From: Ficedula albicollis
Taxonomy: Eukaryota > Chordata > Aves > Passeriformes > Muscicapidae
DNA length: 64,000 bases
Assembly: GCF_000247815.1 (NCBI RefSeq)
Contig: NC_021671.1
Span: 26,000,733 to 26,064,732, forward strand
Direction: 5' to 3'
The notes under the pieces were generated by a model, which did not search any database, was not told the origin of the DNA, and worked only from the letters and a program-made list of their open reading frames with translations. Below, in pieces: positions 59,331 to 64,000 of the stretch. Each line of letters opens with the position of its first letter. Positions within the stretch are counted from its first letter, which is position 1. The translations under genes were made by a program, and so were the position numbers.

Positions 59331-62300
59331 AAATAGGAACACTGAGCAGTACTTAATAAAATCAAGCAGTGTCAATGAAAACTAATTTTAAAAATTCTCA
59401 TTCTTGATTTTTAAAAGGCTAATAAAGGTTGACTATGAAAGGCACAGACCTAATGATTATGGATTTGCTCCACTAAATGAACTGACTGTTGCCTTTAATA
59501 CATTTTCAAGGAAACTCAAAGTACTTAATAGTGATCTTCCCACTGATTAGGGCTTCTCTCCAACAAGGGGGTTTATACTGTGCTAAATCATGAATATTAG
59601 AAATATTTTCGTTCTATTTTTTAATATGTAAAATGACAGAAAACCTCAAAGTTTGTCCCAGTCTGGTAAACCTTAAAAAAAATACAGGGACACAGTGCTT
59701 TGCAACAGTCAACTCTTCATTACACAGAGCAAAGGGAGAAGCACAAGCCCCTGCAGGCACCAAAACCCTCTGTGATTTTTAAGGCTGTAGAAGCGTGCAG
59801 GAGAGAAGACACTGGTCTCTTCCCCTGTTGGTGGGGAACTCCAGAGATGTCCCACTGACTCTCAGTCTAATTCAGAGCTATCTGGCTTCCAGATCCAAAA
59901 TACCTCAAGCAAAGCCAGACTGTGTACTTCTGCAGCATGGTCAACCCACACAGGGGAGATGCACTCATCAAGGTAAACAAAGAATTAAAATTTATGTAGG
60001 TATGATAATACAAATGCAGTCTCAGAATTATGGAAAAAAATACATGCCAAAATTAAATTATTTTCCCAAGTTTTCCATCTTTCAAACAGTAAAAATATGA
60101 AAACCAGCAGTTACATTAAGAGTAAATTCTATTCTTATCTTCTATTTAGCAAAGATTTTTTTAAAAAATTGCAATACTTCATGCTCAATGACAAAAGCAT
60201 GTTTGATATTCTTGTTGACCTCAACTTTCAGTAGTTAATGCTGAGACAGTGAAATCATCATAGAATATTTATACTAGAGAATGAGGATTTATACTTCAGT
60301 GCATTTTAACTGATAAGTCTAAGAAGATTAATCATTCTCTGTTACTTACAGCAAGGTTCCAGAGTTGCCTCCATTAACACATGTTTCTGATACAGAGTAA
60401 AAGTAGTGCAGATGGAATTAGAGAAGGAACATTTCTAGAAAAAGTTGATGCATGGAGAATTTTACCCATCTCTGTGCAGTCTTTGTCCTGAATGGTAATT
60501 AAATGCTTAACATGTTTTTTCTGCATGCACTAACAGCTAGCACTCCTTATCTCGGCAGCTGCTTGAAATTGTTCTCAAAATCTAGGTAGGCATAAAAAAG
60601 AAAACATAGCTTCAGTCTTCTTCTGAGTAGCTCAATAAAATGCAGACAAGCATTCAGAACTCTAATCAGTTTAAACAGATCTCACACTTCAGTGAGGTTT
60701 AAGAGAACAGTCAAGTTATTATGCAGAAAACCAAATAAAAAGCGTAAGAGGCAATGAATGAAGATGTTTTAGGCTAATCTCTCTAATGGAAAACAGTAAG
60801 GTATTATTTATTATTTTAGCAATATTATGTTTTTCTAAAATTTCTGTACCTTTTGTTTGGCAAATATGTGATATTTGACATTATATAGCTTAAAACAACA
60901 GCTTGATGTTCAGTGTAATAATAAAGGCTTTATAGGATAAGGGCCATCTGTTGCAATTATGCTCACTTTCTGCATTTTCTGAAAGGGATGAAAACCCTTA
61001 GAGTTTGTCAATTATATGCCCTTGATAACATATGAGTCATGTTAAAGGAGTGTGGCATAGAAATGCAATTTTCGTGGACACAGTCTTATGAGAGAACATA
61101 TTAAATGTACTCTAAATATGGCCATCATATTGATGAAATTATTCTCAAAGGAGAGGGAAAAATGTGGTAATGTAATTTACTCTTCCATGTCTGAAATGCT
61201 CTTGGGTCCTATATTGTGGGCATTTCACAGCTTTAAGTCAAATACCATTTTCAGCACTTTTTCTGATGAGATCATGAACACAATCATTTGGCCAACTGAA
61301 TTTTAATTAAACCGTGGTCTGGAACTTCTGGGTCTGGAACTTCTTCCCACACTATGATAGGGAATATCTCTCCAGATGTTAATAATTAAGGCATTAAAGA
61401 GCAAACCCAGCACCCACTTCCGCAGCTCCTGAAGCTCCCATGGCAGTGAAGTGGTGTGGGTGGATTGCTGAAGAGTGGGGGAGGACTGGAAAAGGCCCTT
61501 CAGCATTTGTGCACTTCTGCACGACATGGAAGCCAGATCAAAAGGGTTTCCAGTGCAGGCAGAATGTTGGCTGTGGATGGTGTGGGGTAGAGTGGATTTG
61601 TGCTCCCACATGAGAAGTGGAGAGCAGATGTTCTCTTATGTGGTCTCCTGGGGTACCACAGGAACTGGGCATGGCAGCCTTCTCCTAGCCCGGATCTTGG
61701 CTAGGATCAGTCTTTCTGATCTGTCCTCTGATTAATATTCACAAAGATTTTTGAAGTAACAGGTACCATTACTGATGTGTGTGTTAACAGGAACCATGTT
61801 TAGCAGGGACATGTTTCGAACTCAAATGCATTCACTGGAAACACCACTTGCAGAAATATTACAGAGGAAGCAGGAAGGATGCTCCCCTTACTTTTCCTTC
61901 ACCAGGTTCTGTCTCCAGGCCTGGGACCAAGTGGATAGTCTGTCCTTATTCTAGACAGACATCAAATATACTGAATCAGGATGAAAAACTACACGGGGCT
62001 GAAGGGCAGGGGCAGATTTTTTTTTTAAATAAAACTCAGTTTTCTGTTCAAAATCCCAAGTATGTTTGAAACAGAGTTAACATAATGACCAAGGTTCATG
62101 CACGTTAAATGCATTCCAAAATACCTTCAAATGCCTTTCTTGACTATTGTTTTCTAGGTATAACTACTCATTCACTTGTCTAGATGTCTCTAATGTCAAT
62201 AAGTGCATTTCCTACACAGTCTAAAATTATGTGAATATTTCACTAGACACCTGCTTAAAGTCAGAGAAATTTGTGATGGAATCCATTAGGAAGACTGGAG

Positions 62301-64000
62301 AGTGCACTGACACAATTTAATTTGAATTTAATAAGTCTTGTCTTCATGTGGACTGATATTTTTCTCTCATCAACATTTTTAAACAGCCTACATTAAGGTG
62401 AGGTAGTTTTGGATTCTAGCATATCAGACAAGCATCTATTTCTTTTAAAGAGAACATTTTGAGACTCTGGACTATGCAAATGAAAAATGCCAGCAAGAGC
62501 TCTAGCAAACAGACAGGAACACAGCTGGAAATAAATGAAGCATAAGGTTTAATACTATTTATTTCCCCAAGCTATCATTTTTTAAAAATTATCTTGTTAC
62601 AAGATGCTGGCACACTCTGAACTGAACACTGACGTCTTTCAACGAAAGAGTTATAACATGTCTCCTGCATTCTGCTGTGACTCATTTGTTCTTATTACTG
62701 AACAATAAGATCAAGCTATCAAGGAATAAGTTCAGAGTTTTGAACCCCTCCCAAATCTTTGTGGTATTTGTTTTCAATATATAGTTGACTTTTATAAAAC
62801 AGACACTAATGGGTCATTACAAAAAGGAGACTCCATCTGAATGATGTTTCGGACCTTGACACTTTTTATCTGTATCACAAATAAATCTATGCTCTGTTAC
62901 AAAGAAAATTTTCTTGCTTGGGCCTCCAATTAAGTAATTTACATTCCTAGCTCTGGAAAACACCAAAGAAAAGCCATCAACAGACATTCTTAAATCCATC
63001 ATCTGTAAATATGCAGCTATTGCCTTTGAGACAACACAGAACACCAGCCATTTATTTCAAAGAACAAAACAATCCCCAAAACAAAAAGCAAACAACCCCT
63101 CCATCTCTTCTAAGTATTCCTTTGGGTGACCTAAACAACTTACCTCAAAAAACATACCCAAAACAACCACAGGATGATAAAACTGGTTTACATTCATTTA
63201 TAATGGCAGACATACAGCACATACACACACACAAAAAACACACCATAGGTTAAAATCTCTTCAAGCAAAACAGGAAGAGAGAAGGAGAGTGACTGAATGT
63301 CAACAATATTTACAAAAGCAGGTAATTGACAGGGGGAATGCTTAAGTGCACTATGAATTTTCTTCACTGTTACTGCTTTAAAAGAAGACTTCAAAGTGCC
63401 TTTTTTGTTTCATACACAAGAAGTTTGGATAACTGAATGGGAATTTAAAACTCATTTGCAAGGCTCTGTCAAAAGTTTTAAATATTTTTTTTTTCCTTGA
63501 CCTGCAGCACTCTTCTGTATCTAAGCTGATGATTAACCTCCCTCTTCCTACTGCAAGTCTTTGCCTCCCAGGGCTAACCCTGGTCAGGGTACATTGGTTA
63601 TGATGCATCACAGCCATCCTGCATGGTGTGATGAGAGAAGCATACTGAACTGAACTGCTTCCTCACTTCCAGACACAGTCAGGATGTCAAGCCTGCTGCC
63701 CACTGGAAAGGCTGCAGATGAGGCGAGGGAAAGGTGAGAGTGATGCCAGGTTAGCATCCCATTGATGGGGCAGGAGAGAGGGCATGGCCACACTGGGCTG
63801 GGGGCTTCCCTCCACAGTGGGGCACTCACCTGCCCCCTGTGCAGCCACAGACCGAGGTGGCTGCTGCTGGAATCCCTGCCGAGGCACGTGGCAATGCTCC
63901 CTGGCAGTGCAAGCCTTCATGAACCAACGGCTCACCTGACTCCCAGATTTTATACCCTGTGGTTGAAATAGGTAAGAAAATGAAATGGACAGAGCTGACT

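Larger units (their letters stand above)
45724..64000. other. Intron 2 (3' part) and sequence upstream of exon 3
   Basis: 18.3 kb without a collagen exon. I scanned the minus strand for an exon 2-like CAGSGCGKCDCHGVKGQK signal and for a signal-peptide exon and found neither, so this is most simply the 3' part of a long intron 2. Apart from the duplication, poly-A/GC block, CTCF-like site and CR1 fragment listed separately, I recognise nothing in it. The open frames here have no conserved-domain features. A separate unrecognised gene cannot be ruled out by eye. Confidence 0.6.

Noticed and set aside
63825..63850. tgccccctgtgcagcc as a second CTCF-like site
   Set aside because: Only the GGGGGC half fits; the upstream half of the motif does not match.
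63687..63971. Open frames at the right edge as a candidate exon 1 or 2 of the collagen gene
   Set aside because: There is no GxxGxx pattern, no CxCxC 7S-type cysteine motif and no hydrophobic signal peptide in a suitable frame with splice sites.

Overview
This window looks like avian (or at least archosaur/reptile) nuclear DNA. It has AT-rich introns, GT-AG introns of roughly 0.1-4 kb, and several fragments of CR1 LINEs, the dominant interspersed repeat of birds. No bacterial-style gene, RNA gene, CRISPR array or complete mobile element was seen.

One gene fills most of the window: a type IV collagen alpha chain on the minus strand, best called COL4A1 (or a very close alpha-1(IV)-like gene). 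I could place 46 consecutive coding exons between 45723 (5' side) and 626 (3' side). Every exon has an acceptor and a donor, all reading frames join, and no stop interrupts them. By length, phase and content they correspond to exons 3-48 of the 52-exon human gene as I remember it. They add up to 4,348 coding bases (1,449 codons plus one base). The 16 upstream exons (3-18) start and end on whole codons. From exon 19 on, most junctions split a codon (usually a glycine) after its first base. Exon 48 crosses from the Gly-X-Y repeat into the start of the C-terminal NC1 domain. The remaining NC1 exons (49-52) lie left of the window. Exons 1-2 (signal peptide and start of the 7S region) were not found and should lie right of it, so intron 2 is at least 18.3 kb.

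Layout: 1-625 is intron 48. 626-45723 holds the 46 exons and their introns. 45724-64000 is the 3' part of intron 2, with a 1-kb tandem duplication, a 43-base poly-A tract next to a GC-rich block, a CR1 tail and otherwise unrecognised DNA. CR1 pieces lie near 2.9-3.8, 7.8-8.15, 26.1-26.9, 28.9-29.0, 30.8-30.9 and 59.07-59.33 kb. Introns of 300-900 bases that are not listed hold nothing I recognise.

The most unusual structural signal is the number of recent-looking tandem duplications (about 56 bp to 1 kb) inside the introns of this one gene. At least sixteen were seen and none includes an exon. Second-rank signals are a GC-AG intron after exon 38, altered triple-helix interruptions in exons 19 and 21, and a protein that is almost identical to human alpha-1(IV) near its N-terminus but clearly more diverged further on. 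I found no evidence of a novel multi-gene system.
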